From NCBI GenBank assembly GCA_937925605.1, contig CALALV010000099.1, forward strand, positions 1-12,077: a stretch of 12,077 nucleotides of DNA, given 5' to 3'. Both the position numbers and the translations under genes were made by a program. This document shows, piece by piece, positions 1 to 9,111 of this stretch (its first letter is position 1; each line of letters opens with the position of its first letter). The notes beneath the pieces are model-generated. The model worked only from the letters and a program-made list of their open reading frames with translations, searched no databases and was not told the DNA's origin. Source of the DNA: an uncultured Woeseia sp. Lineage in GTDB: Bacteria > Pseudomonadota > Gammaproteobacteria > Steroidobacterales > Woeseiaceae.

Positions 1-1463
1 TGGAACCCGGGCCCGGCCTTGTGGCCACGGCGGCGCCGGACGGCTGGTGGGAGGCGCTGGACGACCCGGGCCTCGGTCAGGCGCTGCGCCGCGCGATGGA
101 CCGTTCGCCGGACATTCGCGCGGCCACGGCACGTATCGAGCAGGCACGCGCGGCACGCGGCGTGGCGCGCTCGGTATTCTGGCCGCAGGTCGCGGCCGGC
201 GCAGCGTGGACGGACGTCGAGCAGAGCCTCGAGTCGCCGGCGGGTGCCGGCTCGCTGATCCGCGCCGGCTTCGTGCCGCGCGACGTGGACTTCTACAGCG
301 CCGGCCTCGACGCGAGCTGGGAGCCGGACCTGTTCGGTGCCGTGCGGCGCCGGGCCGAAGCGGCCACGGCGGAACTGGGCGCAAGCCTCGCGGCGCGCGA
401 GGGCGTGCGCCTCGGCGTGCTTGCCGAGACCGCCTCGGCGTGGTTCGAACGGCAGGGCGCGCTGCAGCGGCTCGCCATCGCCGAGCGCAATATCGCCGCG
501 CAGCAGCGAACCCTCGAACTGACACGGCGGCTGGTCGGGTCGGGGCTCGGCCGCCGCATCGACCTGCTGCGGGCCGAGGCGCAGCTCGATGCGACCCGCG
601 CCGGCGTGCCGCTATTGCGCGCGGCCGCGCGCGCCGCGCACTACCGCCTGCGCGTGCTGGCTGGAGAGCTGCCCGATACTGCGCCGCTCGACGCCGCGCC
701 GGCGCTACTGCCGCTCGTGCCGGACGTGCTCGCCGTCGGTACGCGCGCCGACCTGCTGCGCCGCCGCCCGGACCTGCAGGTCGCCGAGCGGCAGCTCGCC
801 GCGGCCACCGCGGGCATCGGCGTCGCCCGGGCCGATTTTTTTCCCCGTCTCGTGATCTCGGCTAGCTACGGCTTCGAAGCCGCGGAGGCCGGCGATCTCG
901 GCAGCAGCGCCGCGCGCAACACGGCGATCGTGCCGTTCGTCAGCTGGCCGCTCATGCAGGGCGGCCGCCTGCGGGCCGCGCTCGAGGGCGCGGACGCACG
1001 CGCGCTCGAGGCGGCGCTGCGCTACGAGCAGGCCGTGCTCGAGGCCATCGCGGATGCCGAGACGGCCCTGTCGGCCTACGTCGAGGAACGGCAGAGCTTC
1101 GAGTCTCTAAACGCGGCGGCGACGGCGAGTCGCGAAGCCGCTGTCATCGCCGGCCGGCTCTACGAGCAGGGACTCGCGGATTTCCTGACCGTGCTCGACG
1201 CGGACCGGCGCAGCCTCGAGGCCGAGGACCGGGCGGCGCAGAGCCATACCCGCCTGCTGCTGAACCTCGTGCGCGTCTACAAGGCCCTGGGCGGCGGTTG
1301 GGAACTTCCGCCGGCCTGCGCGGACTCAGCCGAGAATTGCGCGGCGGCCGGCCTCGCTCGCGCCGACGAGCAGCCCGGCGACCAGCAGCGCGGCGTACAG
1401 CAGGCTGCCGCTCACGCTGGCCCCGTGCAGCCGACCGCGGGTCCGCCGGTCGTGCAGCGCTAG
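1..1463 (+). CDS. Outer-membrane efflux channel, NodT/OprM (TolC-like) family, 5'-truncated
   Basis: This is the outer-membrane component of a tripartite efflux pump, probably RND-type: it forms the trimeric exit duct with a periplasmic adaptor and an inner-membrane transporter. The frame is open from base 3, and a GTG at 21 is only an internal codon, so the signal peptide and any lipobox Cys lie outside the window. Visible family features are the N-terminal WW-x4-DPGL segment, the IEQARAARG helix, a second repeat starting RRRPDLQVAERQL, FFPRLVISASYGFEA, the PLMQGGRLRAALE turn and YEQGLADFLTVLDADRRSLEAE near the end. Relatives normally stop soon after the ALGGGW motif (about base 1302). Here the frame continues about 53 codons, antisense to the last part of the next gene, and stops at TAG 1461-1463. 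The tail is Ala/Gln-rich with two Cys and looks non-homologous. Pump partners would be expected upstream. Family call is firm; substrate is unknown. Confidence 0.9.
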   Translation, partial: EPGPGLVATAAPDGWWEALDDPGLGQALRRAMDRSPDIRAATARIEQARAARGVARSVFWPQVAAGAAWTDVEQSLESPAGAGSLIRAGFVPRDVDFYSAGLDASWEPDLFGAVRRRAEAATAELGASLAAREGVRLGVLAETASAWFERQGALQRLAIAERNIAAQQRTLELTRRLVGSGLGRRIDLLRAEAQLDATRAGVPLLRAAARAAHYRLRVLAGELPDTAPLDAAPALLPLVPDVLAVGTRADLLRRRPDLQVAERQLAAATAGIGVARADFFPRLVISASYGFEAAEAGDLGSSAARNTAIVPFVSWPLMQGGRLRAALEGADARALEAALRYEQAVLEAIADAETALSAYVEERQSFESLNAAATASREAAVIAGRLYEQGLADFLTVLDADRRSLEAEDRAAQSHTRLLLNLVRVYKALGGGWELPPACADSAENCAAAGLARADEQPGDQQRGVQQAAAHAGPVQPTAGPPVVQR

Positions 1464-2036
1464 CGACCCGAGCAGCAGCCCGGTGCCGCCGACCAGGAAC
1501 GGCAGCTCCGTCAGCCCGGCGAGCGCCGGGAAGCGGCCGAAGCGCGCGAGCGCCGGACCGACGATGCTGATCGATGCCAGCAGCATCAGGCGCATGTGCC
1601 AGTCCGGCTGCCGGCGCCGAACGATGGCCCAGCCCAGCAGGAGCCAGAACGCGGCCAGCATGCCGATATTGCCCCAGGCGACGAGCGGAACCCGGTCCAG
1701 CGTCGCGTGGCCCGGGCCGTTGAGCGCCTGCAGGCGCGGCGCGTAGCAGAGTGCCGCCAGCAGCCCCGCCGGCACGACGGCCAGGCCGAGAAGGATGCCG
1801 ATGGCACCGCATAGCGCGTGCCAGCGAAAGCTGCCGATCGCGATTAGCAGGCCCTGGCCCAGGTACAGCAGGAACCACGCGGTCAGGATGGCCGCGTGCA
1901 GGTGCAGCGTCCACGGCAGTGCGGGTTGACCGAATGCCGCGCGCAGTGGCCAGGTCGGGGCGAAGCCGACCAGCACGGTCAGCAGCAGCACGGCGGCGAC
2001 CGCGGGAAAATAGCGCCGGTCGGCGGCGAGCAGCAT
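1326..2036 (-). CDS. Seven-helix membrane protein of unknown function
   Basis: A 236-residue hydrophobic protein with about seven predicted membrane helices (roughly residues 11-27, 45-68, 75-97, 117-139, 147-166, 176-194 and 208-227). I recognise the general pattern of a widespread uncharacterised proteobacterial family: HLH at residues 45-47 opening helix 2, a His at 73 (RWHALCG), WHMRLMLL at 146-153 and LHDRRTRGRLH at 194-204. His residues recurring at helix ends would suit metal or haem binding, but that is inference. The start is ATG 2036-2034, with GGAG at 2045-2048 and an 8-nt spacer. It lies 91 bp downstream of the CYTH-like gene on the same strand and may be co-transcribed with it. 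Its last ~46 codons overlap the efflux-channel frame tail to tail, in exact antisense triplet register. Residues 194-227 fit the family's last helix, so this gene's end looks genuine. Confidence 0.75.
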   Translation of the reverse strand: MLLAADRRYFPAVAAVLLLTVLVGFAPTWPLRAAFGQPALPWTLHLHAAILTAWFLLYLGQGLLIAIGSFRWHALCGAIGILLGLAVVPAGLLAALCYAPRLQALNGPGHATLDRVPLVAWGNIGMLAAFWLLLGWAIVRRRQPDWHMRLMLLASISIVGPALARFGRFPALAGLTELPFLVGGTGLLLGSLALHDRRTRGRLHGASVSGSLLYAALLVAGLLVGASEAGRRAILG

Positions 2037-2127
2037 CGTGCGGGCTCCGGGGTGCGGGCAGCTGATTGTGCGGCAAGCGCCCGGCCGAATCCGGCGTCAG
2101 CTGTATCCGTTTGTATGCGTTCGCGGT

Positions 2128-2802
2128 TCAGTCCGTGAGAAAGCCGGCGAGCCAGGCCGGGTACGATGACGAGGCGCGCGCCGGCAGTTCGGCGCGGAAG
2201 CCCCCGGCGAGCAGGTGCGCAACGGCCGTGTCGAGTTCCGCGAGACTGACGAGCGAATCCCCGAATGCCTCGACGCAGATGCTGTACCAGCTGGGCGTGC
2301 CGGCGAAATCGTCGAGCGAGCGCGGCCGGCCCGACTGGCGTCCTCGAAACGCCCGCAGCGCGCACAGCTCGGCCTGGTAGCCCCGCGCCGCGAGCTCGGT
2401 CGGCTCGATTTCGACGAAGCCCCGGCCGCGCGGGGCGAACTTGCGCAGGCGGCGCGTCTTGGCGACGAACAGCCAGTCGTCCACGGGATTGCTGACGAGT
2501 GCCCGTAACGCCGCGCCGTCGGCGGCCGGGCGCGACCACTTGATCCAGCCGTCGCGGCGGCCGGCGATCGTCGCGCCGTAGCTGACGGCTTCCGGTGCGC
2601 GGGTCCGTGCCTTGACCTCCAGCCGCCCCTCGCGCAGCTTGATCCCGGTCGCGTCGCAGCCGGGCAGCAGGACGTATTCGTCGATGCGCTGCGCCGCGTT
2701 CGGGGTGTCGCCGAAGTACGCGTCACGCAGGCCGGCCGGTGCGGTTCCCTGCAGGAACCAGCGAATCTCGGCGCTGTAGGTGAGCGATGAGCCGGTCTGC
2801 AC
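2128..2802 (-). CDS. CYTH-like soluble protein of unknown function
   Basis: A protein of about 224 residues with no signal peptide or membrane helix. The N-terminus reads SLTYSAEIRWFL (residues 6-17), followed by IDEYVLLPG and GIKLREGRLEVKAR (about 53-66), then GWIKWSR and FVEIEPTEL. Alternating acidic/basic residues on successive beta strands (E12/R14, K55/R57, E62/K64) resemble the CYTH/triphosphate-tunnel fold, but the canonical ExExK entry motif is replaced by EIRW, so catalysis on triphosphates cannot be assumed. Start choice: GTG at 2802-2800 has a strong GGAGG at 2809-2813 with a 6-nt spacer and gives MQTGSSLTYSAEIRW. The upstream ATGs at 2832 and 2898 lack a ribosome site, and the 2832 ATG overlaps a likely -10 box. 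The gene is divergent from the metallopeptidase gene and upstream of the membrane protein gene. Its function is unknown; a polyphosphate or nucleotide ligand is only a guess from the fold. Confidence 0.75.
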   Translation of the reverse strand: MQTGSSLTYSAEIRWFLQGTAPAGLRDAYFGDTPNAAQRIDEYVLLPGCDATGIKLREGRLEVKARTRAPEAVSYGATIAGRRDGWIKWSRPAADGAALRALVSNPVDDWLFVAKTRRLRKFAPRGRGFVEIEPTELAARGYQAELCALRAFRGRQSGRPRSLDDFAGTPSWYSICVEAFGDSLVSLAELDTAVAHLLAGGFRAELPARASSSYPAWLAGFLTD

Positions 2803-2808
2803 GCGCTG

Positions 2809-2813
2809 CCTCC
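2809..2813 (-). promoter_or_regulatory. Shine-Dalgarno GGAGG deciding the GTG start of the CYTH-like gene
   Basis: On the - strand GGAGG is followed by six bases and then GTG (2802-2800). Neither ATG candidate farther upstream has a comparable site, so this decides the start. Confidence 0.65.
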
Positions 2814-2830
2814 GGTTCGTGGCCGGCGCC

Positions 2831-2859
2831 ATGATACGCAGGCCCGGGGACGGCGGGAA
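2831..2859 (-). promoter_or_regulatory. Putative sigma70 promoter of the CYTH-like gene
   Basis: Reading the - strand, TTCCCG (2859-2854) and TATCAT (2836-2831) are separated by 17 bases. A transcript would begin near 2824 and leave a leader of about 20 nt containing the GGAGG. The -10 is good and the -35 is weak. The TATCAT overlaps an ATG that could be mistaken for the gene start. Confidence 0.45.
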
Positions 2860-2926
2860 GCCGCTGACTACCTGATCGGTTGACGGCCCGCAATACATGT
2901 TGACGATTCGACGCGGGGATCCGGGC

Positions 2927-2932
2927 TATCAT
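2927..2932 (+). promoter_or_regulatory. Putative -10 box (TATCAT) of the metallopeptidase gene
   Basis: TATCAT is placed to start transcription near 2939, about 23 nt before the ATG at 2962. A TTGACG at 2900-2905 is 21 bases upstream, too far for a standard -35, and nothing good lies at 16-18 bases. It is therefore a weak promoter call or one that uses an activator. Confidence 0.35.
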
Positions 2933-2961
2933 GCGGACGCGATCGAAGCAGGGAACGAGGC

Positions 2962-3819
2962 ATGCGCTGGAAGGGGCGGAGACGCAGCAGCAACATCGAG
3001 GACCGGCGCGGCGCGCGCGGCCGGCGCGGACTGATCGGCGGCGGCATCGGCACGCTCGTCGTGCTGCTCTTCGCCGCCTACACCGGGGTCGATCCGAACC
3101 TGCTGCTGCGGGGGCTCGAGTCGGTCAGCGTGCAGGGCGGCAGCCCGGAGCCGCTGCCCGCCGAACTCGCGAACGACCCGGGCGCCGAATTCACCGCGGT
3201 CGTGCTCGCTGACACCGAGGAGGTCTGGGAATCGGTGTTCGCATCGCTCGGCCGGCGCTACGAGCCGCCGACGCTGGTCCTGTACACCGGCAGCACGCGC
3301 TCGGCCTGCGGCCTGGGACAGGCGGCAATGGGTCCGTTCTACTGCCCGGCGGACCGCCGGATCTACATCGATCTCGGTTTCTTCGACGAGCTGTCGCGCC
3401 GCTTCGCCGCGCCGGGCGATTTCGCGCGCGCCTACGTGATCGCGCACGAGGTCGCTCATCACGTTCAGAACCTGCTCGGCGTCAGCAGCGAGATCCGCCG
3501 CCAGCAGCAGCAGGCCGGCAATTCCGCCGCCGCCAACCGGCTGTCCGTGCGACTCGAGCTGCAGGCGGACTGTCTCGCCGGCGTCTGGGCGCAGCGCGCC
3601 GACCGCCTGCACGCGATCATCGAGGCCGGCGACGTCGAGGAGGCGTTGAACGCGGCGAGCGCGATCGGCGACGATCGGCTGCAGCGGCAGTCCGGCAACG
3701 TCGTCGCCCCGGATTCGTTCACGCACGGCACGTCCGAGCAGCGCGTGCGCTGGTTCCGCGCCGGGCTCGAATCCGGCGATCCGGGCAGCTGCGACACGTT
3801 TTCCAACCGCGCCATGTGA
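2962..3819 (+). CDS. ypfJ: Membrane-anchored neutral zinc metallopeptidase, YpfJ family
   Basis: A 285-residue protein of the YpfJ/neutral zinc metallopeptidase family (Pfam Zn_peptidase). It has a basic N-terminus (RWKGRRR), one membrane helix at about residues 24-41, and then an extracytoplasmic domain. The zinc site is HEVAHH (H162, E163, H166), with a likely third ligand and partner residues in RLELQADCLAG (E199, D203). Upstream, SACGLGQAAMGPFYCP and RIYIDLGFFDEL are family hallmarks, and the C-terminal FTHGTSEQRVRWFRAGLESG is also typical. The Cys pair in those hallmarks and the late GSCDTF Cys may form disulphides, which fits a periplasmic location. The start is ATG 2962, with AGGGA at 2950-2954. 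Length matches the family. The substrate is not known for the family. The gene stands alone, followed by a hairpin at 3819-3844. Confidence 0.9.
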   Translation: MRWKGRRRSSNIEDRRGARGRRGLIGGGIGTLVVLLFAAYTGVDPNLLLRGLESVSVQGGSPEPLPAELANDPGAEFTAVVLADTEEVWESVFASLGRRYEPPTLVLYTGSTRSACGLGQAAMGPFYCPADRRIYIDLGFFDELSRRFAAPGDFARAYVIAHEVAHHVQNLLGVSSEIRRQQQQAGNSAAANRLSVRLELQADCLAGVWAQRADRLHAIIEAGDVEEALNAASAIGDDRLQRQSGNVVAPDSFTHGTSEQRVRWFRAGLESGDPGSCDTFSNRAM

Positions 3820-3844
3820 GGCTTGCGCCGCGTGGCGCTTGCCT
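3819..3844 (+). terminator. Hairpin after ypfJ, possible terminator
   Basis: AGGC (3819-3822) pairs with GCCT (3841-3844). After a TT/TT internal mismatch, GCGCC (3825-3829) pairs with GGCGC (3834-3838) around a GCGT loop. It begins at the last base of the ypfJ stop codon. There is no T-tract after it, so intrinsic termination may be weak. Its 3' arm also overlaps the proposed -35 of the next gene. Confidence 0.4.
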
Positions 3845-3868
3845 GACCCGGCCACGCTTCGGGACAAT
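3839..3868 (+). promoter_or_regulatory. Putative sigma70 promoter of the GNAT gene
   Basis: TTGCCT (3839-3844) and GACAAT (3863-3868) are separated by 18 bases. Transcription would start near 3875, about 37 nt before the GTG chosen as the start. This placement argues against the ATG at 3867, which lies inside the -10 box. Confidence 0.5.
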
Positions 3869-3911
3869 GAGCGAACCGCCGGCTCCGCGGTGCCGGCATC
3901 GGGGATTGACC

Positions 3912-4559
3912 GTGGACCTGACTCAGCTCAAGACGCTGGCGCGTCACGTCGGCTGGCCGCGCGCGATCGCGGCGAAGGGCTCGCGCAAGCTGCTCGACCT
4001 TGCGCACGTCCGGGTTTACCACGTGCGCGCGACGCCGATCGACGTCGAGCGCGCGCCGCCGCCGCTCGCCGGCATACGCATCGCGCCGATGGACCGCGAC
4101 GCGTTGCTGGCGGCGAGCCGCCGCCCGGAACTCGCGATGCCGCCGGAATTCGTCCGCGCCGCGCTCGACAACGGCGACGTGGCCTGGGGCGCGTGGGACG
4201 GCGACCGGCTCGTGTCCTACGTCTGGCGCACGCTGTCCGCCGCGCCGCACCGCGACGGCATCCTGGTCCGCGTTGCCAAGCCCTACTGCTACATCTACAA
4301 GGCCTACACGCTGCCGGAGTACCGCGGCCAGCGCCTGATGCCGGCAATCGTGCTGCGGTCCGACCCGCATTTCGCCGGCCTCGGCTACACCCACCGCGCG
4401 TCCTTCATTCACGCCTGCAACCTGGCCAGCCTGCAGTCCGCCCGCAGCCTCGGCAGCCGATTCCTCGGCCTCGCCGGCTACGCCGAATGGTTCGGCCGGC
4501 CGCGGTTCTTCCGCACGCGGGCCGTCCGGGACATCGGGTTCGAGTTCACCCCCGGCTGA
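3912..4559 (+). CDS. GNAT-family N-acetyltransferase
   Basis: A soluble protein of about 215 residues. The GNAT fold is supported by the strand-turn-helix motif YIYKAYTLPEYRGQRLM, whose RGQR (R138-R141) matches the acetyl-CoA pyrophosphate-binding Q/R-x-x-G-x-G/A signature with some divergence. It is followed by IHACNLASLQSARSLGSRF, the usual Asn-Ser helix of motif B. The N-terminal ~50 residues form a basic extension (residues 15-35) without a signal peptide. GTG 3912-3914 is chosen because a GGGG stretch (3901-3904) lies 7 nt upstream and a promoter sits at 3839-3868. In-frame GTG 3816 and ATG 3867 would overlap the ypfJ stop or the -10 box. It ends 29 bp before yheS and could be co-transcribed with it. 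The acceptor substrate cannot be told from the sequence. Confidence 0.8.
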   Translation: MDLTQLKTLARHVGWPRAIAAKGSRKLLDLAHVRVYHVRATPIDVERAPPPLAGIRIAPMDRDALLAASRRPELAMPPEFVRAALDNGDVAWGAWDGDRLVSYVWRTLSAAPHRDGILVRVAKPYCYIYKAYTLPEYRGQRLMPAIVLRSDPHFAGLGYTHRASFIHACNLASLQSARSLGSRFLGLAGYAEWFGRPRFFRTRAVRDIGFEFTPG

Positions 4560-4574
4560 GCACCGCGGCTGCGG

Positions 4575-4580
4575 TACAAT
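4575..4580 (+). promoter_or_regulatory. TACAAT -10 box just upstream of yheS
   Basis: A near-consensus -10 ends 8 bases before the yheS ATG, so a start 6-8 nt downstream would give a leaderless or nearly leaderless mRNA. No Shine-Dalgarno sequence is present between the box and the ATG. No convincing -35 is seen at 16-18 bases, and the preceding GNAT stop codon lies in that interval. Confidence 0.5.
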
Positions 4581-4588
4581 CCCGGCCC

Positions 4589-6492
<1,904 letters not shown>

Positions 6493-6496
<4 letters not shown>

Positions 6497-8292
6497 CCGA
6501 TTCCATGCACGACGTACTGCGCCGGGTGTTCGGCTACCCGAGTTTCCGCGGCCGCCAGCAGGAAGTCATCGAGGCGGTGCTCGCCGGTCGCGACGCGCTC
6601 GTCGTCATGCCGACCGGCGGTGGCAAGTCGCTGTGCTACCAGGTGCCGGCGCTGTTGCGGGAGGGCACCGCGCTGGTCGTCTCGCCGCTGATCGCGCTGA
6701 TGCAGGACCAGGTCGCGGCACTCGAGGAGGCCGGCGTCGCGGCAGCCTTCCTGAACTCGACGCAGGAGCGCGAGGAGCAGGAGGCGATCGTAGCGCGCCT
6801 GCGGGCGGGTTCGCTGGACCTGCTGTACGTCGCGCCGGAGCGGCTGGCGGGCGGCAACACGCGGGCGCTCTTGTCGTCCGTGCCGCTGTCGCTGATCGCG
6901 ATCGACGAAGCTCACTGCGTATCGCAGTGGGGTCACGACTTCCGGTCCGACTACCTCGCACTCGGCGAACTGCGCGAGCTGTTCCCGGGCGTGCCCCGGC
7001 TCGCGCTGACCGCGACGGCGACCCGCAAGACCCGCGACGAGATCATCGAGCGGCTCGCGCTCGACGATCCCGGCCTGTTCATCAGCCCGTTCGACCGGCC
7101 GAACATCCGTTACCTCGTGCAGCCCAAGGCGGAGGCGAAATCGCAGTTGCTCAGGTTTCTCGAGGCGCACCGTGGCGAAGCGGGCATCGTGTACTGCCTG
7201 TCGCGCAAGAAGACCGAGTCGACGGCCGAGTGGCTGGCGGGGAAGGGCTACACGGCGCTGCCGTACCACGCCGGCCTGCCCGCCGAAACGCGGGCCGCCC
7301 ACCAGCGTCGCTTCGTCAACGACGACGCCGTGATCATCGTCGCCACGATCGCCTTCGGCATGGGCATCGACAAGCCGGACGTGCGCTTCGTCGCACACCT
7401 CGACCTGCCGAAGTCCATGGAATCCTACTACCAGGAGACCGGGCGCGCCGGGCGCGACGGCGAGCCGGCCGATGCGTGGATGGTCTACGGCCTGCAGGAC
7501 GTCGTCAGGCTGCGGCAGATGCTCGACGCTTCGGAGGCGGCCGAGGACTACAAGCGCCACGAGCGCATCAAGCTCGACGCGCTGCTCGGCTGGTGCGAGG
7601 TTACCGGCTGTCGCCGCCGGCCGCTGCTCGAGTACTTCGGCGACCGGCTCGAGGAGGATTGCGGCAACTGCGACGGCTGCCTGACGCCGGTCAGCACCTG
7701 GGACGGCACCGTCGAGGCGCAGAAGCTGCTGTCCGCGGTCTACCGCACCGGCCAGCGCTTCGGCGCCGTGCACGTCGTCGACGTGCTGCTCGGCAAGGAC
7801 ACGGAAAAGATCCGCCAGCATGGCCACGCGCGGCTGTCCGTCTACGGCATCGGCGCGGAACACGGCGCGGAGCGCTGGCGCTCGGTCATTCGCCAGCTCA
7901 TCGTGCGCGGCTACCTGCGCTCGGACCCGGACCGCTACGGTGCACTGGTGTTGACGAAATCGAGCCGCGGGCTGCTGCGCGGCGAAGTCGAGGTGCAGTT
8001 TCGCGAGGACCCGAAGCGCCCCCTGCGCGTCGCGCGCACGACGGGTGCAGCGGCCGCTCCGCTGGCGGAAGAGGATCGCGAACTCTGGGACGCCCTGCGC
8101 GACTGCCGTCAGCGCCTGGCCGGTGAGCACGACGTACCGCCCTACGTGATCTTCCACGATCGCACACTGCGCGAGATGATCGCGCAGCGGCCGAGCAATG
8201 CGTCGGAACTGCTGGAGATCAGCGGCGTGGGCCAGACCAAGCTCGACCGCTACGGCGAGCGCTTCCTCGAGGTCCTGCGGCGCGCGAGCTGA
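6493..8292 (+). CDS. recQ: ATP-dependent DNA helicase RecQ
   Basis: A 599-residue superfamily-2 3'-5' DNA helicase of recombinational repair. Domains in order: motif 0 region FGYPSFRGRQQEVI (about 13-26), Walker A PTGGGKS (40-46), DEAH box (138-141), LTATAT, then the second RecA lobe with IVATIAFGMGIDKPD and motif VI QETGRAGRDG (314-323). The zinc-binding subdomain has four Cys (C373, C390, C393, C396) in the same arrangement as E. coli RecQ. A winged-helix domain (about 410-500) and an HRDC domain (about 525-599, ending SGVGQTKLDRYGERFLEVL) follow. All key residues are present, so the enzyme should be active. ATG 6493 overlaps the yheS stop as ATGA, consistent with translational coupling; ATG 6505 is an alternative start. 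Length agrees with E. coli RecQ (609). Confidence 0.96.
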
Positions 8293-8293
8293 G

Positions 8294-8331
8294 CCCTGCG
8301 CGGTGTCTGCATCGCCGCAGCGCGCTCAGGG
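8294..8331. terminator. Hairpin between convergent recQ and omega-amidase genes
   Basis: CCCTG (8294-8298) pairs with CAGGG (8327-8331). Inside it, CGCG (8299-8302) pairs with part of the GCGCGC run, and a short GTG/CGC-type pairing adds to the stem, with small bulges. It fills the 33-bp gap between the recQ stop (8292) and the opposing stop (8326). It could act in both directions, but T-tracts are missing on both sides. Confidence 0.35.
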
Positions 8332-9111
8332 CGCGATCGTGAAGTCGTCGGCATCCACGGCGAACGGGAAGCGCTCGCGAAACGCCGCGAGTGCCTCTCC
8401 GTCGAGCGAGACCAGCGCGGCGCCGGCCTGCTCACCGAGATCGGCGAGGTCCCGGCCGAGGTAGTCGATCACGGCGCTGCCGCCGGCATAGGGAACGTCA
8501 TTGCCATCGACCCCGATGCGGTTGACGCCGGCGACGAAACACTGGTTCTCGATGGCCCGCGCGCGCAGCAGCGTCTGCCACGCGTTGTGCCGCGGCCGCG
8601 GCCAGTTCGCGACGTACAGCAGGAGCTCGTAGTCGACCTCCGGGCGCCGGCGGCTCCAGACCGGGAAGCGCAGGTCGTAGCAGATCAGCGGGCATACGCG
8701 CCAGCCGTCGACGGTCATGACAGGCAGAGCGCGGCCCGCGGCATAGTGCTCGCCTTCGCCGGCGAGGCGGAACAGGTGGCGCTTGTCGTAGGTTGCCGCG
8801 ATGCTGCCGTCGGCCTGCGCCATGACGAAGCGGTTGAAGTAGCGGCCGCCGTCCTCGACGACGAGGCTGCCGCAGACGGCGGCGCCGACGCGCCGCGCCG
8901 TTGCCGCGAGCCAGGCCACGCTCGGGCCGTCCATCGTCTCGGCCTGGCCGGGCGCGTCCATCGTGAAGCCCGTCGTAAACATCTCGGGCAGCACGATCAG
9001 CTGCGCTGCATCTTCGAGCGCGTCGATCGCGTCGGTGAAGCGCGCGCGGTTGGCGGCCGCGTCGTGCCAGTCGAGCTCCGCCTGGATGATCGCGATATTC
9101 AGAGTCGACAC
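8326..9111 (-). CDS. yafV: Omega-amidase (2-oxoglutaramate amidase), nitrilase superfamily, YafV type
   Basis: A 261-residue cytosolic carbon-nitrogen hydrolase. The nitrilase triad is complete: Glu in LPEMFTTGF (E43), Lys in YDKRHLF (K110) and Cys in ICYDLRFP (C144). The TGFTMDAPG segment after the Glu, the phrase YVANWPRPRHNAWQTLLRARAIEN and the length are as in YafV (256 residues). These enzymes hydrolyse 2-oxoglutaramate and 2-oxosuccinamate to the keto acid plus ammonia. GTG 9111-9109 is chosen because it gives the expected short N-terminus (MSTLNIAIIQAE) and has GCGGA about 7 nt upstream. The start overlaps the end of the aminotransferase gene by 13 bp. Pairing with a YbdL-type transaminase supports the role: it removes the glutamine-derived keto acid and pulls transamination forward. 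The open frame continues far upstream, but only as a shadow of the aminotransferase. Confidence 0.9.
   Translation of the reverse strand: MSTLNIAIIQAELDWHDAAANRARFTDAIDALEDAAQLIVLPEMFTTGFTMDAPGQAETMDGPSVAWLAATARRVGAAVCGSLVVEDGGRYFNRFVMAQADGSIAATYDKRHLFRLAGEGEHYAAGRALPVMTVDGWRVCPLICYDLRFPVWSRRRPEVDYELLLYVANWPRPRHNAWQTLLRARAIENQCFVAGVNRIGVDGNDVPYAGGSAVIDYLGRDLADLGEQAGAALVSLDGEALAAFRERFPFAVDADDFTIAP

Noticed and set aside
1144..2076. A 310-codon - strand frame overlapping the membrane protein gene
   Set aside because: It is read in a different frame from the seven-helix protein, is Arg/Pro/Ala-rich and has no helices or motifs.
2830..2898. ATG starts at 2832 and 2898 for the CYTH-like gene
   Set aside because: Neither has a ribosome site, and the one at 2832 lies in a TATCAT -10. 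GTG 2802 has GGAGG at ideal spacing.
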